Notes under the pieces: model-generated
What the model was told of the DNA's origin: nothing
Database searches by the model: none
Seen by the model: the letters and a program-made list of their open reading frames with translations, nothing else
Shown here: positions 1 through 14,454 of the stretch, piece by piece
Layout of the letters: each line of letters starts with the position of its first letter
Numbering within the stretch: the first letter of the stretch is position 1
Program-made: the position numbers and the translations under genes
Source: Protula sp. h YS-2021
Lineage: Eukaryota > Annelida > Polychaeta > Sabellida > Serpulidae
Assembly (NCBI GenBank): GCA_949752745.1
Contig: OX457026.1
Span: 28,706,116-28,770,115 of the forward strand
Direction of reading: 5' to 3'
Length of the DNA stretch: 64,000 bases

Positions 1-59
1 CGACACACCCAATCTACCATTAACACCACAGGCGAACATCACAGTGCAAGAAAAATTTG

Positions 60-335
60 ACATTTAGGCGAAATCACTTTATTATTTCTTTCATTTTTAC
101 CCGGTTACGGTAGTTTTTATTCCAAACGCAGATTTTTTGCACATTTGATTCGGAACGCTCAAAGTGTGATTTGGCTTACCAGGTATGAACTTAACATTAA
201 ATGTTTGGCTAGTGGAGACTAGTATGCAGGATTCGTGCCTCGGAACACATGAAGTTGACTCCTGTTAGTGGAACAATGTAAGGCTTCATACGAGTAGCTT
301 TCACAGACGTTATATAATCATGTCAGAGCTGACCC
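60..335 (-). repeat. Dispersed repeat family R1, module B (inverted copy)
   Basis: This segment is similar, in reverse complement, to 14455-14720 and partly to 12425-12600: shared landmarks include the tttttacccgg end, the aacgcag/tgca run, tcaaagtgtgatttggctt and gaagttgactcct. Copies are clearly diverged. Transposon class not identified; nothing coding seen. Confidence 0.7.
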
Positions 336-539
336 GGAGCTGGGAATCGGCTTGGTGCCGTAAGAACCGGTTTGTAAATGTTCTCAAAACTACACCAAAC
401 CTGATAAGATAATCAAGACACGTACATGTACAGGTAAACCTTATCAGTTGTTTAGCGATGTGGAAATTTCACTGATTTTACAAAATGGCCTTTAAAATAC
501 TAAATTATCGCAGCACAACAACATGTAAACACCAACGAC

Positions 540-720
540 CACTTCCGTTCCGGCGGGACAGCATTAACGCCTACGTTGTTGTTCAACAGCCAACCTCTTC
601 GGCTGTTCGGTCTGTTGTGTATAACACCTTTTCACTCGGCATACCAACTGGGCATTCCGCGAAAATGGTACTCATAAAAGAAAGGAACCATTTTTTAAAC
701 CACTACAAAAAGGGCAAGAT
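540..720 (+). repeat. Dispersed repeat family R1, module A
   Basis: Similar in direct orientation to 11585-11712: both share an aacagc...acc start, gtgatgcataa/tgtgtataa, and the run gcgaaaatggtactcataaa followed by gaggaac. Diverged copies of an unclassified repeat. No supported gene is seen in the surrounding 1-2449. Confidence 0.6.
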
Positions 721-2449
721 GAAACCATAGAACAATGGACTGATAACCATGACCAGTATTCTATGCAAAGCAATTTTGAGCAAAAGGATAAGCCGTATTG
801 CTGCCCACTCGAAAAAAGATCCATACTTTTAAGCAATATGGTTTTAGACACAGGCGATCGTAGGAACCAAAATCCTAAAACATTAAAAGTGAGCATTAGA
901 CATGGAGCAATAAGTTCACAGAGACATGTTCATGAAACATGATCTACAAATGACAAATGACCCATGGTTATATCATTTATTAAAACCGAAGCACTATAAA
1001 TATTTCTTAGCACGTCTTTGAAATTCATGTTAGTTCATTTTGAAGAATAATAGGTATTAGACAAAATTAATTGATGCAATACTTAGGTGAACTATTAGCA
1101 TTACTAAAAGAAATTCTATTGAACCCATAAAAGTCAGCGATTCTGAGTTGTAAGCTTACTAAAAATTGTTTGTGTTAGAATTACTAAACGATGTTATATA
1201 TTCTAAATATGTACAAGGGAAAATACAGCAGCAACAAAATAACAGTTTGGAGCAAGAATGTATTATCCATTCAGAGTTCCAAAAAAGTAAACGTACCATT
1301 GTGTCTTTTATGTGTAGAATATGTGCGTTAACACATAACGTCAACTATATTCTAGTCCTTATTGGGGTAGTTTGGGCAGTTCAAGGCAAGAACGACTTTG
1401 AAAAGCCTATAAACTCTCACGAAGACGGTTGGACGACATACAGCACAGGTTTCACTATTCTTTATACCAACCTCATGCATGTATCTAGGTTGCACACGTC
1501 CGAAAACAAGAGAATTCTTGTAGTGCAATCAAGACACGTTCTAACGTGTCCAAAGCAAAATGTGTAACACATATTTATTAAGCTAAATGGATTACTAGAT
1601 AAACACCTCTAGAACACAAGCCACGCGGTTTGGAACGAGAGGTGTTAAGATATAGCTCGTGTCGAAGCCGTACAAGATTAAAATAAATTGTGCAGTATTT
1701 ATTAACCCAAACACTAGAAATAGTACAGAAACAATAATAAGACTGATAACAACATATAGAATAGTCATTAACCTCCAAAACTACGATAATTTTCAAGATC
1801 TATTCATATCACTCGAAGGGGATTCAGAAACTATGAAAAGATCGTTCTTGTTTAAGCTTTATGCAAATAAGAGGCAATGAACTAATATTCAAAAGAATTG
1901 TTATGAATGAGAGTTTCTTGAACATATGTGAGAATTACATAAAGAAAACCAAAAACTGACCAAACGTACACAAAAAATTAAGTTTTAGCTGGTTTAATGA
2001 AGTTAAAGTATTGTGCACTTGAATTGAGTTAGAATAATTTGAAAATGTACAGTCTTCGGGACAAGATATTTCAGTTTTAAAAGTGTTGTATAAAATTAAT
2101 ATATTCTATAATAGAACTGAACTGAATTATAGAAACTTCATAAAGGTGTCTCTCTCATGGCAAGATAAGCACAGACCTATGTGGTATTTTTCAAGTTTTC
2201 TATTTTTCAGACTATTCATACTTATATTAGAACCTCATGACAGGGATTAGTCTGAAGTTTCAGAAAAAAGTAGCTTATATATATATTACATTTTAGTGAA
2301 ATATAAATTGAAGTAAATTTATGAAAATAAAAGAAAAATTGATGAAAAGTCCATTTTTCCGTAAAATAATCGGATAGTGTATAGAGTGACAAAAATTCAA
2401 CTCATTGTCTGCAGATCTCTTTCAATTAATGTACTGGTTATTATGTCTT
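721..2449. other. AT-rich sequence without recognised feature
   Basis: Only short open frames with no recognisable domain or splice structure. A small inverted repeat (aacacctct / agaggtgtt) lies at about 1603-1648. Confidence 0.5.
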
Positions 2450-3100
2450 TTAACGCAAGTGTTTCTCTTGAAGAGCCTGTTCGTGGTGATATAAATAGGT
2501 ATTTTAATAAAAATGATAAAAAAGGAGTTGATAGAAAATCCGATTTAGTTCAAATATCACAGGGAAGTTCTCATGATAAATTGCTCAAGTTTAGTGTCAT
2601 CAATGTACAGTCAGTTCAAGATCGTTTTATCTCCGTATCATTGGATATCTGCAGCATGACAGAAACATGGTTGCATGATAATTATGTGCAGGTGTATACC
2701 CTTGTAGCCCACGATAGATATCACATCGAACACGTGGCGAGAGGAAAGGAGAGTAAGGTGTTGGTGTCGCAGCGGTCTTCAAAAACTTTATTAAATCTCA
2801 GAAACTTAACCATGGAGTATTCCGTTCATTAGAGTAAATTTTGCTCAGTATCACAGTTTGAGTGAGAACATCTATGTTTTAGTAGTTTATATGCCTCCAC
2901 ATTTAGCAAAAAGTGAGCCTCTAGAAGAAACAGGTTACCTTTTAACCAAATGCGGGCTGCTTATTGATTACTGGTGACTTTAAATTTAAATATCCGAAAT
3001 GGCTAAGTTCCACACGCCAGAGGATTTCAAGACCTGCTTCAAGTTCAACATGTCAAGTGTGCAACACATTCGATTTGGTAATCACACCTGAAAACCAACT
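2450..3100 (+). mobile_element. Decayed non-LTR retrotransposon, endonuclease fragment
   Basis: Conceptual translation shows pieces of an APE-type endonuclease of the kind found in CR1/L2/Jockey-like elements: LKFSVINVQSVQDRF, then LDICSMTETWL (the catalytic Glu motif), VVYMPPH, LLITGDFKF at about 2960-2986, and TFDLVITPE at about 3066-3092. The motifs lie in order but in different frames with stops, so the element is dead. No reverse-transcriptase part is recognisable directly after it. Confidence 0.75.
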
Positions 3101-6100
3101 CGCCGAATGAGCTGACAGCTGACAGATACACAAACTTAACGAACCCTTTCAATCAGCCTGTTGCCAGCACCAGTCGACAGAATTGCCGAAAGTTCAGAAT
3201 GACATGCTTCTCAATAAAAAGAATTAGTACTTGTGCCAATGCTGGATTTGTTTCATTCCTTGAAAATGTTACTCGTGGATTTTTTCTCGCCGACTTTTCA
3301 CGGACCTTGGGATACTTCATACAGCCTTTCAACGGTTTAAATTTTGTTTGTAAGATAAAGTTCAACAGTTGAAGAAAGTTGAAATTTTTTTGGACTCCAT
3401 GGCCTTCGAAACTGATTTTTTCGCAAGGCTTATGCGCACGACCTGGCTTACAAAAAAGTACGCGCGCCGCCTAAATGATTTCATACGCGCTCTCATTATT
3501 CCTTTTCATTCATTTGCTGACTTAATCCAAATTTGCTCTCCACTAGAGCGCAGCTACGGAAAAGACCCTATGATTTCATTCCTATTGCAGGTGAAACCAG
3601 AACCGTAGTTTGCTAGCGAAATGTTAAACACTTGACAAAAAATAAAACGCAAAAATACTTCCTTCAATGGTTCATTACTTGAATAATATATTGTGTAAGC
3701 GCCTTCCGCGTTTGAGTAACGTCTCTGGGGATGTACGTGTATTTAACGTTGCTAAGCGTGTTTTACCATTTTGCCGGATTTGGAAAGGTCTTTTCAGAAC
3801 GCCTGCGGTTGCTTTGCTCAGCCCACTGTGTCTCGTAAGCAGCCTCTTTCGCTCGAGACGTGTTCGTGCACAGAACTATCATCTCACCATGCCGATACCG
3901 TGATGTGCCCTCGAGCTAAATGTTTGTTTTTAAAGGTCCGTCAAAATAACGTTGTTTCTGATCAAGGTCAATTTTATCGTATGTGTGTGTTGAGGGTTTT
4001 CGCTGTATGACTCGAAATGTTAACCTGTTTGCAAGGTTTACATCTTAAAATTAATCAAGTTTTTTAATATTTTAAAGTTTCGCTTCATTCTGGCGTTTTT
4101 GTGTCAAAAAGGGAGTGAAAATTTTACTGAGCTTGATAATCTAGCCAATAAAAAGCCGCACCTAGTGACTGTCGTTATGTTTTGTTTCCTATACATGGGC
4201 TAGGCCTAGTACTCTTGTACGTCTTGGAGCCCATTGTTGGCAAACCAACGTGTTTGTAAACAAGCTTTATGACATACAAATATAGTTTGGAGCGAAAGTT
4301 GACCAATCGCAGTGCAGTGTTTTCTTTTATTACGTGATCCCCTTAGTTATTTAAGTTAAGCTATTAATTGTTCTTTATCACTGATCAATAAGCATTAGAA
4401 GAAGCCATGCAGGAATAACTGACGTGAAGATTAAGAAAGGAGCACTGCAAGCACAGTTTGGTGTTTTTTATGTATCTCAAAACTACGGATAAATTACAGT
4501 TGTGTCTTGTGTTTCTATTGGTTCCCGGTTGGGCAAATTAGTGATTTGTTCGTTACGCCAGAGTGCAGGATTTTTACTGTTTGTTGTGATGGATCCTTAT
4601 CGTAATGGATGATAAAGTTACTTAAAACGCTTTTCAGTGAGTAACCAATAAGCGAGTCAGTAATGTTGTCTTTTATACCGTCAGTTCTCTGTAATAAAAT
4701 GTTTTATTTTCTGTTTCTCTTTTGGTACAGAATCGTTAGAAGTGATAGTGCGTCTGTCGCCAGCTTGATATATAACGAGTGTCACTTCGACAGCCTTTTA
4801 CTGTCAGGGTAGAGGGCCATAGCGACGTATTACTCAATGTGTTTCTTTGTTTTGTCTCTTGTATTACTGTCACGTACTGTTCTAGTTTCCGAGCTAATCA
4901 GCTATTTTGTTATTGCCGTACCGTACTAGTTTTTTTTGCGGTGATCAGCTGTTGTTTGGTGTTAATAAAGAAAGCTATTTTGAGCTGTTGTTTATTTCCC
5001 TTTCGATGCACTAAGCAATCATACGCATAAAATAAGACCCTCCCTATCTAAACTTCACACATTATCCAAAGAAAATCAATTCAGTGCGTCTTGCTCTTTT
5101 ATACCCGGCCATCGACGGCCCCGGTTTGACATATTGCAAACAACACAGCTTGAATACGTCTTATAAGCCGAGTAGTGTTTGGTTTTTGTTGACTTGAGGT
5201 TTTATTGACTGATCAGGCATACGCCGTGTTTACGCTATTTACGCAGTGAGAGCTCGCGCAAAGCTCACTAAGCAACTGTGTGTTCTGTGATGTGGGTTAA
5301 ATGCTACGCATTTACTTGCAAAAAATACACTCTTTTCACAAGGCGTTTTAAACAAGAAAACAAAATCGAAGAAGAAAATAAAAAATTGACATGCACATGT
5401 TCACATCAAGCTCTTCATAAGTCCCAAGTTTCATGGTCCTAGGGCCCGAGGTGTCAGAGAAGAAGAAGACTTAAAAAATAGGAAATCTGTCGAGAAGAAA
5501 AAAGGATGAACTGCTGCCCGCACAAATTCATACAACCCTTACAAGTCAAAGACTTGTCAAGTGTTAAATAAGACTTGCTATAATTTTGATAAGACCTACT
5601 ATAGTTTTTGGATTCCATCTGTCATCCCGTATCCATGCACTTATTGAACATTTAGCAGTTAGCCAGCCTTTCCTTTAATTGATTTTAATTACTTTTGATA
5701 CAAAAGTTGAACCAGATAATTGAAAAGGCCTTGACGAATTCTTTTTCGCGATGGATTTGCAGATAGAGTGAATCAATGATTTGTGTTTGGGGTCACATAT
5801 TCACTTGAGATGCACTTCTCATGTCAAATTATTACCTAAGATTCCCACATTCTATAAAAAATATATTCAAATATGTAGAAGAGATATTCTGAAATTATAA
5901 TTTCATTGCAGTCAATCCTCGTGGCCTATGCATTAGAACATGGTAATGGGGCAGTATTTTCCATATCTATGCAGTCATGGTGGTTCTTTGATTAGATCTT
6001 AAGCATTGATCCTACATATATTATTTATACAAATTTGTTACATTTATAGGATTTATTAGTTCCGTTAGAACTAAAATAAAATTATCATTTAACTAGATAA

Positions 6101-8813
6101 GAACTAACGAAACTAACGAAAAACTACAGTTATAAGTTCTGCAATTGCAGAGAAAATAATACGCTTATATATGCACTGACTATATGTCAGTAGACCACTC
6201 AGATCAATGCACTTGATTCACAATTTGCGGTATCACCACGTAAATTCAAATTTGGTTTCGGTGTTTCTCCATTTAATACATGTTGTTATGAAATATACTT
6301 TTGAGTTGTAAGTTTTTCGGCATTTACAATTTTCCAAGAAATATACAGTAAAGTAAATTTTAAAAAACATGATCGATGTCATATCAATATCTTATTCGCA
6401 GTCTACTGAGAAACATGGAACTGTCGCTGATTTTTGTGACTTAAGCCAAATCTATTTTAAGGTGCTTGTGAAAGTATAATTATATGTGAATTTTGTAGAG
6501 AGGTTTACTTAAATGAAAGAACGCATATGTTTTAGTTATATGTTGTTGTTTTTAAAGATTTTTTCAATGTACGAAGTGTTTCAATAAAGGTGCATCACGG
6601 AAGCAAGCTGGAAACTTCATGAATATTTCTCTCTCCAAATCCTTTAAGGCAGGCTACATTACTTCGTACCAAACCTTACTACTTAAATTATTACGGGAAA
6701 TCCTAATGACTGGTTAGTAAAGACATTGAATAATAAAGGCAACACTTTGTTTGCGTTTGACTAAAGCCAAAATGGCTTAAGATAATATGTCACCTGTCAA
6801 TATTGCTTCAAACAAATTTTAATCGCTTGGACCACAATGATTATGCGGTTCACCATTTTTTGCTGTTTTATGGTGTAGTGTTGATAGGATGTTTTTTTAA
6901 TAACAAAACATCGTCGAATATTATGTTACTACTGAATGTAAAAAAATCCTTGTAAAACAAACACATTGGCCATTCAGAACAAAGTGAAAAAGCACATTCA
7001 TTTTCTTGCGCCTTAAAGTAAACGGAAACATATTAATTGTTTTTTCTCATAACATCTTTCACCCAAATAAAATATAGTCAAGACTTTTTAGCTATGCCAT
7101 AGTTTTACATCATTACTTCTTGAAGTTGTACAATCTGCTGCCACTTACCACAACGAAACCAAAAACAGAAAATGCCCATGTGATTTCGAGAGCAATACAA
7201 GTAGGACCAGACAATATAAATATGCAACTATTACGCGGTGGGTCTTCCTGGACTTTTATCACAACCAAATGGTCTTCGAGATAACGAATTCCCCTTGTTG
7301 TCTTTTGAATGTTTATGTATTTTATATAGAACAGTAAGAAGATGAACATTTTCAAACTTTGATATTCTGTATTTTCTACCTTTATTTTCTTTTGCATATT
7401 GGGTATACTTACAAATAAAATGACTTAGATATTTTACGAAATGAAAAAAAAATACAATTTTTGAGTGAAATATCAAGAAATTTGCACTTTCCTTGTCGAC
7501 TCTCCTCTTTTTGCAGATTGCTATAAAATCTTTTTCGTCACATCATTGAATTTTCCTTACTCTACCTGCTCTGACGTTAGTTCTTTAGAAGGGTTGCTGG
7601 AACGAGTTTTGCAACATATCTTACAGTGAAATTCATTTCTTTTATGGTAGGGAGTTGCTCATTTTCACTCCTGGCTTTAGTCTAGTTGTAGGACTATCAG
7701 TTTCTTGGTTACAATTCTGGATCGATAGTTGTTTTTTCTTTAGATTTGTCAGTTTTGTCCTTATGTAGTTTCAAAGCTGAGGGAAATCTAGCTGATCTGT
7801 TCAAAATGTGCAAACTACAAAATAATTAGATTTTTCTTCAGGTACTGGTTCAAAATGCCGTTCTGAAATCTCATTCAATGGCTTTTCGTTATAAAAGATG
7901 GTAAGTAGTATAAAAAGTGTTTTTTGCATAACAGAAGTTACAAATGTTCTTTAAATGGGGTTTAACTTAAACGTCTTGGATTGGATCAGTTGTAATACCG
8001 CCAAAATGTTTTTGGCTTTTTGAACACAACAACATATACTCTGTTTTGCTAAGATAATACCAAAATAAATTACAATACGCACAAAATTACAAAATTCTCG
8101 AGTATAAACAAGCAATAAGTAGATTTTAAAATTTAAGCCGCATTCAATGGAACGTAGTAGGCATAACTCAATACGATGGCTTAGTGATTAATTCTTTAAA
8201 GAAACACGTATATCACCATTGTGCGTTTGAGTCATTGATCATTTGCTTTCCTCAGGAATCTTTAAGAAATATTCTTATGGCTAATCTGTAGTTAATACCT
8301 CCTTTCCAGTGTAGATCAAAGTCAAACGTCCTATTCACAAAATAGTACTAGTTAACTGGTGATATAGTGGGATTTGAATGAGTAAGGTATGAATAAGCTA
8401 TGAATTATGTAGAAAAAAAAGTAAATTTTGATCGAGATATTTTAAATGTACATTTTTACTGGAAATTTAATGATTCAAGCAACAACAACTTGATAAAAGG
8501 AAATAAACAAATTTATAAGCAGGTTTCTCTGTTTAAGAAATTTTACATAGTTGAAAACATACATTAGTTGTCTGTGAACCTATCACAGAAGAGTGATTAA
8601 CATACATATAACTGATTGGACTCCAACATAGTATACCCAGAGTAAGTGTCAAAGTGTCAACATTTAAACAGTAAAAAATGACCAAAAAGTGCGTTCTGTC
8701 TTCCTTCTAGAATAAGATATACTAGAATGTTTATGTGTGTCTATGTTGGGTTGAGGGTGTTGAAAGGTTGTAGTTATAATCATTTTTTCTTGAGATTAAT
8801 GTACAATTCAACA
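3101..8813. other. AT-rich intergenic sequence without recognised gene
   Basis: Nothing with convincing coding character: open frames are short, lack domains and are AT-biased. It may contain upstream regulatory DNA or non-coding exons, which cannot be recognised by eye. Confidence 0.5.
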
Positions 8814-9252
8814 CATTCCATAAATTAATTTTTTACCTTTTTGGGGATTATTTGATACATTCATAGTTTTCAAATCATATTATTTTCAACGTTAAGCTTG
8901 ACAAAAAAACTGTGTGAAATAATGAAAATGCTTTTAAAGTAGGTCTTTTTAAAAACCAAAATAGGATTATTTTTTCTATAAATAAATTATGTGGCTTGTT
9001 GTTGATAACCGTCACTCTCTCCCTCATCCTCAACCCTCATTCCACAAATTAATTTTTTACCTTTTTGAGGATTATTTGATACATTCATAGTTTTCAAATC
9101 ATATTGTTTTCAACGTTAAGCTTGACAAAAAAAACTGTGTGAAATAATGAAAATGCTTTTAAAGTAGGTCTTTTTTAAAATCAAAATAGGATTATTTTTT
9201 GATAAATAAATTATGTGGCTTGTTGTTGATAACCGTCACTCCCTCCCTCAAC
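8814..9252. repeat. 224-bp tandem duplication
   Basis: Two adjacent copies starting cattcca (8814 and 9038), each running through aattaattttttacctttttgg to gataaccgtcactc. Period 224 bp, only a few substitutions and single-base indels between copies, so it is recent. No coding potential seen. Confidence 0.92.
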
Positions 9253-10438
<1,186 letters not shown>

Positions 10439-10526
10439 GTGCAAATAAAATTAAATTTTTAATTGATATTTTTTGCAAAGAGTTGTTTGTCTTTTGTGAA
10501 ATGTAATATTTTAGTTGTCTTATTGC

Positions 10527-10562
<36 letters not shown>
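10527..10562. repeat. (TTGA)n tetranucleotide microsatellite
   Basis: Eight to nine tandem TTGA units. On the minus strand this reads (TCAA)n and sits where the 3' end of the adjacent minus-strand retrotransposon remnant would be, so it is probably the element's tail. Confidence 0.93.
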
Positions 10563-10563
<1 letters not shown>

Positions 10564-11422
10564 GTCATGATGGCCAGTATTGTTTGGTTAATTGCATACA
10601 AACCAAAAGCCCTTGGGCACTGTATTGCACTAAATGGTTTGATTGATTGATGGTTTGTATCTTATCCAACAATCCCCAGACATCTTAATAGGGCAAAAAT
10701 GGTCCAGCCATGGGGTGGCACTATGATAAAATACATTGTCGTAAAAGAAATCTCCCCATCTTACTTTCATTTCCATCCAAGCCGAGATCATTCCACTGAA
10801 CCCCCTTGTTCCAACTTGTTCTCGCGGTCGTCACTAATCTATCGATTTGATTGCCGGTCCCCCCTCCCCGCTTGAATTTTTCCGATACAATCCACCATGT
10901 CTGCCTCATGAACCTGTCCATTTAATCTGGCCTGGCCCATCCTTCCTAACCATCCCTCCATCCATACATCCCTCGATTTCCGAAACTCAGTTCTTTTTGG
11001 TCACAAATCTTGCACAAATACGTATTTACGCACCCGACCCTTTCTCCCAATTTCAGCTGATTTCCGGATGGCTTAGAATGGCTTCCCTCGAATATGCCCT
11101 CTTTCACATTCCACAGTTAAGTGCTCCAGAATACACAAGTACTGATATGCATCGACTCCTCTCAATGTCTCCTCTTGTGAGTCGTGTCTATATTCCTTAA
11201 CTGCAGTCTTGCAAGACATTTTGCTCACAGTCTCAAGCCAACCCCAGCGCAAATGTTAAGAAAAAATTTCAAGTATCTGCATGAATCATTTTTCATCACT
11301 TTAAGATCAACCTTTTCTAGTATTTCAGCCAGGTCTTGTCCATCCTTACTAACCCACACCATATCACTAGCAAAAACAATGATGTTACTTGCTTGCCTCT
11401 CAAATTCCAATACTGCTATCAA
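10563..11422 (-). mobile_element. Decayed non-LTR retrotransposon, reverse-transcriptase 3' part
   Basis: Minus-strand translation contains IIVFASDMVWVSKDGQDLAE followed by ILEKVDLKV, a degraded form of the 'FADD' catalytic motif of reverse transcriptases and the 'DLQ..L' helix after it. Downstream on that strand come fragments resembling a YLG-type motif (VDAYQYLCILEHLTVE) and a terminal region (TARTSWNKGVQWNDL, FLLRQCILS). Frames are broken. A CAAT/TCAA tail follows. The family within non-LTR elements is undecided. Confidence 0.6.
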
Positions 11423-11584
11423 TTTCTAAAATAGCAAGCAAATACCTGTTGTTTTTGTAGATAAGTAGATTCCCTTATAAGTGATAGGATGGGCAACTTG
11501 TAGATTTCTCTGATTTGTGCTTGGACAACGAAAAAAAAACATAATTCCAGTTCTGGAAAGATCTAACAGAAAACCAAGTTTTTT

Positions 11585-12600
11585 TCGTTGTTGCCTAACA
11601 GCGAACCACCACGGCGGTCCCGTCTGTGATGCATAATACCCGTTTACACCGCAGATCCAGTGACAATTCAGCGAAAATAGTACTCATAAAGAGAGGAACT
11701 GGTTCTTAAAATATGATCAATGTTCATACATAACAGACAGATCTCATCAAAAGCGGCGGTTTTATACATCGAGTCCTTTTTGAAATAACTGGCCGCCACT
11801 CCTACAGCGACTGAGGAATACCTCAAATTGTAGTGGAACAACGTAAGACTAGTAGCTCCGCATAGGGTTCTATAGGCATTGCTGATTTTTGGCAAGTGAG
11901 TCATCGATCGTTTTGTTTTGTTTTGGATTAACTGTAGTAAGCTTTTCTCACATTCTTTGTAAGTAAGCTCTTTTTTATTGATATGTTTAGCAGTCCTATT
12001 TGAGTACATAGCCTAGCAGTTTAGGATTCGAGACCGTATTCTGTATATATATATTTCTGAGCGATAATAGGATAATTTCAAGTAGGCTCCTCGGTTTTAT
12101 TATCGAGGGAACTTAGATAAAATTGGGCGCAGTAAATCATTAATTGGGACAACGAAAGGTCAATGCCGACTTCACAAAATAAGCCAGATGCAAATCTGGC
12201 AACTGTTCCTGATCAAACATTCTTTATTTTGCGTTACTTGGCAAATATTTTCAACACTGAACTTAGCCCCGAGTGAGCTCTGACTTAAAGGGAAATGGAG
12301 GTATCTCTGCGCCATCTTGCGACTGAAATGCAAAGAGCACTGACGATAGTTGATATTAATCAAGCCATCTGGATCGAAAGATTCTTTTCAAATACAAAGA
12401 GGGACATGTTGAGATAAGGTTAGCTCCGAAGAGCTCTGACTTGTATAACATCGTACATATCTCTGTCAGAGCTACGAAGCCTTCCATTGCTCCACTAATA
12501 GGGGTCAATTTCATATTTTCTGAGGCACGAATCCTGCATACCAGCCCCTATTTTTCAAACATCGACAGAAAGTTCATGCCTAATATGCCCTTTTTGTAAA
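11585..12600 (+). repeat. Dispersed repeat family R1, modules A and B
   Basis: 11585-11712 matches module A at 540-720, and 12425-12600 matches module B at 14455-14600 (shared: ctgtcagagctacgaagcctt, then ctaataggggtcaa, then gcctattattcaaac-like end). The part between holds no gene. Confidence 0.6.
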
Positions 12601-12619
12601 ACAGGCACAGTTTTTAGTG

Positions 12620-13220
12620 AGATGTATATCTTTTATTTGTTCATAAAAGTGCAAAAAAGTTAGCTTCCGCACCCACCTGTCAAATGTTTGTTTACATTCT
12701 GGCCTTTAAATGTCACGTGACCAAAGTCAAGGGACCGAAAATTTAAATAAATGGGGTCATAGTTTATTTCTAAAATACACACTAAAATAGTTGATAGATG
12801 CAGAGTTAGGTATAAATTTATTTTGTATACCCACAATATTTGACTTTTTATTTTTACGTTCTTTTTGAAATATCCATTTAAAAGTTTTTTGGTGGATAAT
12901 GGCAAACATTATTGTTACTATTTCACGTAATAAAGTATGCTCCCTGTATACAAACAAATGTCAATTATGGCGGGAGATTGGAGTTATTTCCGTATTATTT
13001 TCTTTTAAAGAAAGCGTAACACAGAAGTTGTTTATGATTACCGTTGTACTTTGAAGGCCTTTAGCAAATGTCAATAAAAACCGATGGGTCGTTGAATCTC
13101 GCACAAAGTAGCCACAGTGGTGCCTCAAAGCGAGCGCAGTTGACGTGCTTGTCGTTATATAGCGAGGCTTTGAAGCGGTGCCTGGAAACTTTTTAGCGCA
13201 CCGCTTCTTGGAGCTAAGAA
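12620..13220 (+). repeat. Dispersed repeat R1, 600-bp module C, copy 1
   Basis: Diverged direct repeat of 14870-15480. Shared landmarks in order: ttcataaaagtgca, cctgtcaaatgttt, tcacgtgacc, ttgatagatgcaga, ttcacgtaataaa, caaacaaatgtca, ttatatagcgagg, and gcttcttggagctaa-like end. No open frame is maintained between copies, so it is not a coding repeat. Confidence 0.85.
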
Positions 13221-13285
13221 AAGGTCTGATACTTTGTTCCTGGAAGGGTCTGTGTGGATTTGTTGCCAGTTAAAATCATATTACA

Positions 13286-14087
13286 CAGTTTTCTAGTGTT
13301 GTAATCCGACTCACCGATACAGAGTCGACCGACTTCCGACTTTTCAACCAGTGACTCGACTTTTGGCAAAAAATGTCATCCCTTTTCTCTTTGAATATAC
13401 TAGAAGGAGAGGAACATGAAATTGAACAGCACATCGTAATTGGCAAAAATGAAAATGTGTTCTTTAAGTGCGTTTTTTTTTCACTTGCTAAGGTTTACTT
13501 GCAAGCTAGAAGCCATGTAATTCGCCATGACATTCTTATTTTAAGTCATGATGATCTTATGCAACTGATAGACCAATTTTAAAATTAACCAATTACGATG
13601 TGCTGTTCAATTTGAATCTCCTTTGCCTCGTACGCTGGTAATTCGTTATGTAAGGTTTACTATGGGTAATAAAATCAAGATGTGTCCTTAAATACGTTCA
13701 TTAAACCAAGAACAAACCGAATAATTCCCATTATGGCAGCTTACAATCAGTACTACAGTTCAAAAAAATGTTCTTCACAACAGCACTTACATTAGCAAGA
13801 AATCTACCCTGAAGAACAAGTTTCTTCAATACGCCATTCCTAAATCCAGTGCAATCACACAAGCATGCTCGTCGTGAGATCTAGACATCCAGTATAGTAG
13901 TCTGTTGTAGCATACACTGACCAGCATTAACAAGAAAGGCCAAGAATTGGGCGTGCGGATATTATTGTGTGTGTGTGTTTTTTTTTCAAAAGTCGACTTT
14001 TTATTTTGATGGGCCGACCAACCGACTTTTGAATAACCGACCAACTAGTCGACCGTTTGGGTCGACTGTTACGACACTACTGTTTTC
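13286..14087. mobile_element. Non-autonomous hAT-like DNA transposon with 8-bp target duplication
   Basis: Element 13294-14079 (786 bp) begins TAGTGTTGTAAtccgact and ends with the inverted form agtcgac...TTACGACACTA. The ends keep many shared gtcgac/ccgactttt segments. Flanks are cagttttc (13286-13293) and ctgttttc (14080-14087), an 8-bp target duplication with one mismatch, as expected for hAT. It encodes no recognisable transposase. It carries an internal 25-bp perfect inverted repeat (about 13419-13443 and 13588-13612). Confidence 0.75.
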
Positions 14088-14151
14088 ACCATTTAACCAT
14101 TGAGTCAGTGGGATTGTGTCAAACAGATTGAATAATTATCTTACTGATACG

Positions 14152-14153
<2 letters not shown>

Positions 14154-14208
<55 letters not shown>
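14154..14208. repeat. (AT)n microsatellite
   Basis: About 27 uninterrupted AT units. Confidence 0.97.
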
Positions 14209-14210
<2 letters not shown>

Positions 14211-14454
14211 CTTAAAACACTTCTTATAATCTGTTCTTCAAATAGAAAAAATTTGAATTGTGAATATATGTGTATTTTGCATTTTGATGGAAATTTCTTG
14301 GTTTTCTATTGTTTGTGTAGTAAAGCATACGACTTTTCAATGTCTGCATTATTCTTAAAACATCGGTGAGTCGGTGACCTCCTTTTCTTTTCAATTTTTG
14401 AATCCATACCCTCAAAACATTAAACTGTAAAAGGAAGGAAATGTCAATTGTGGG

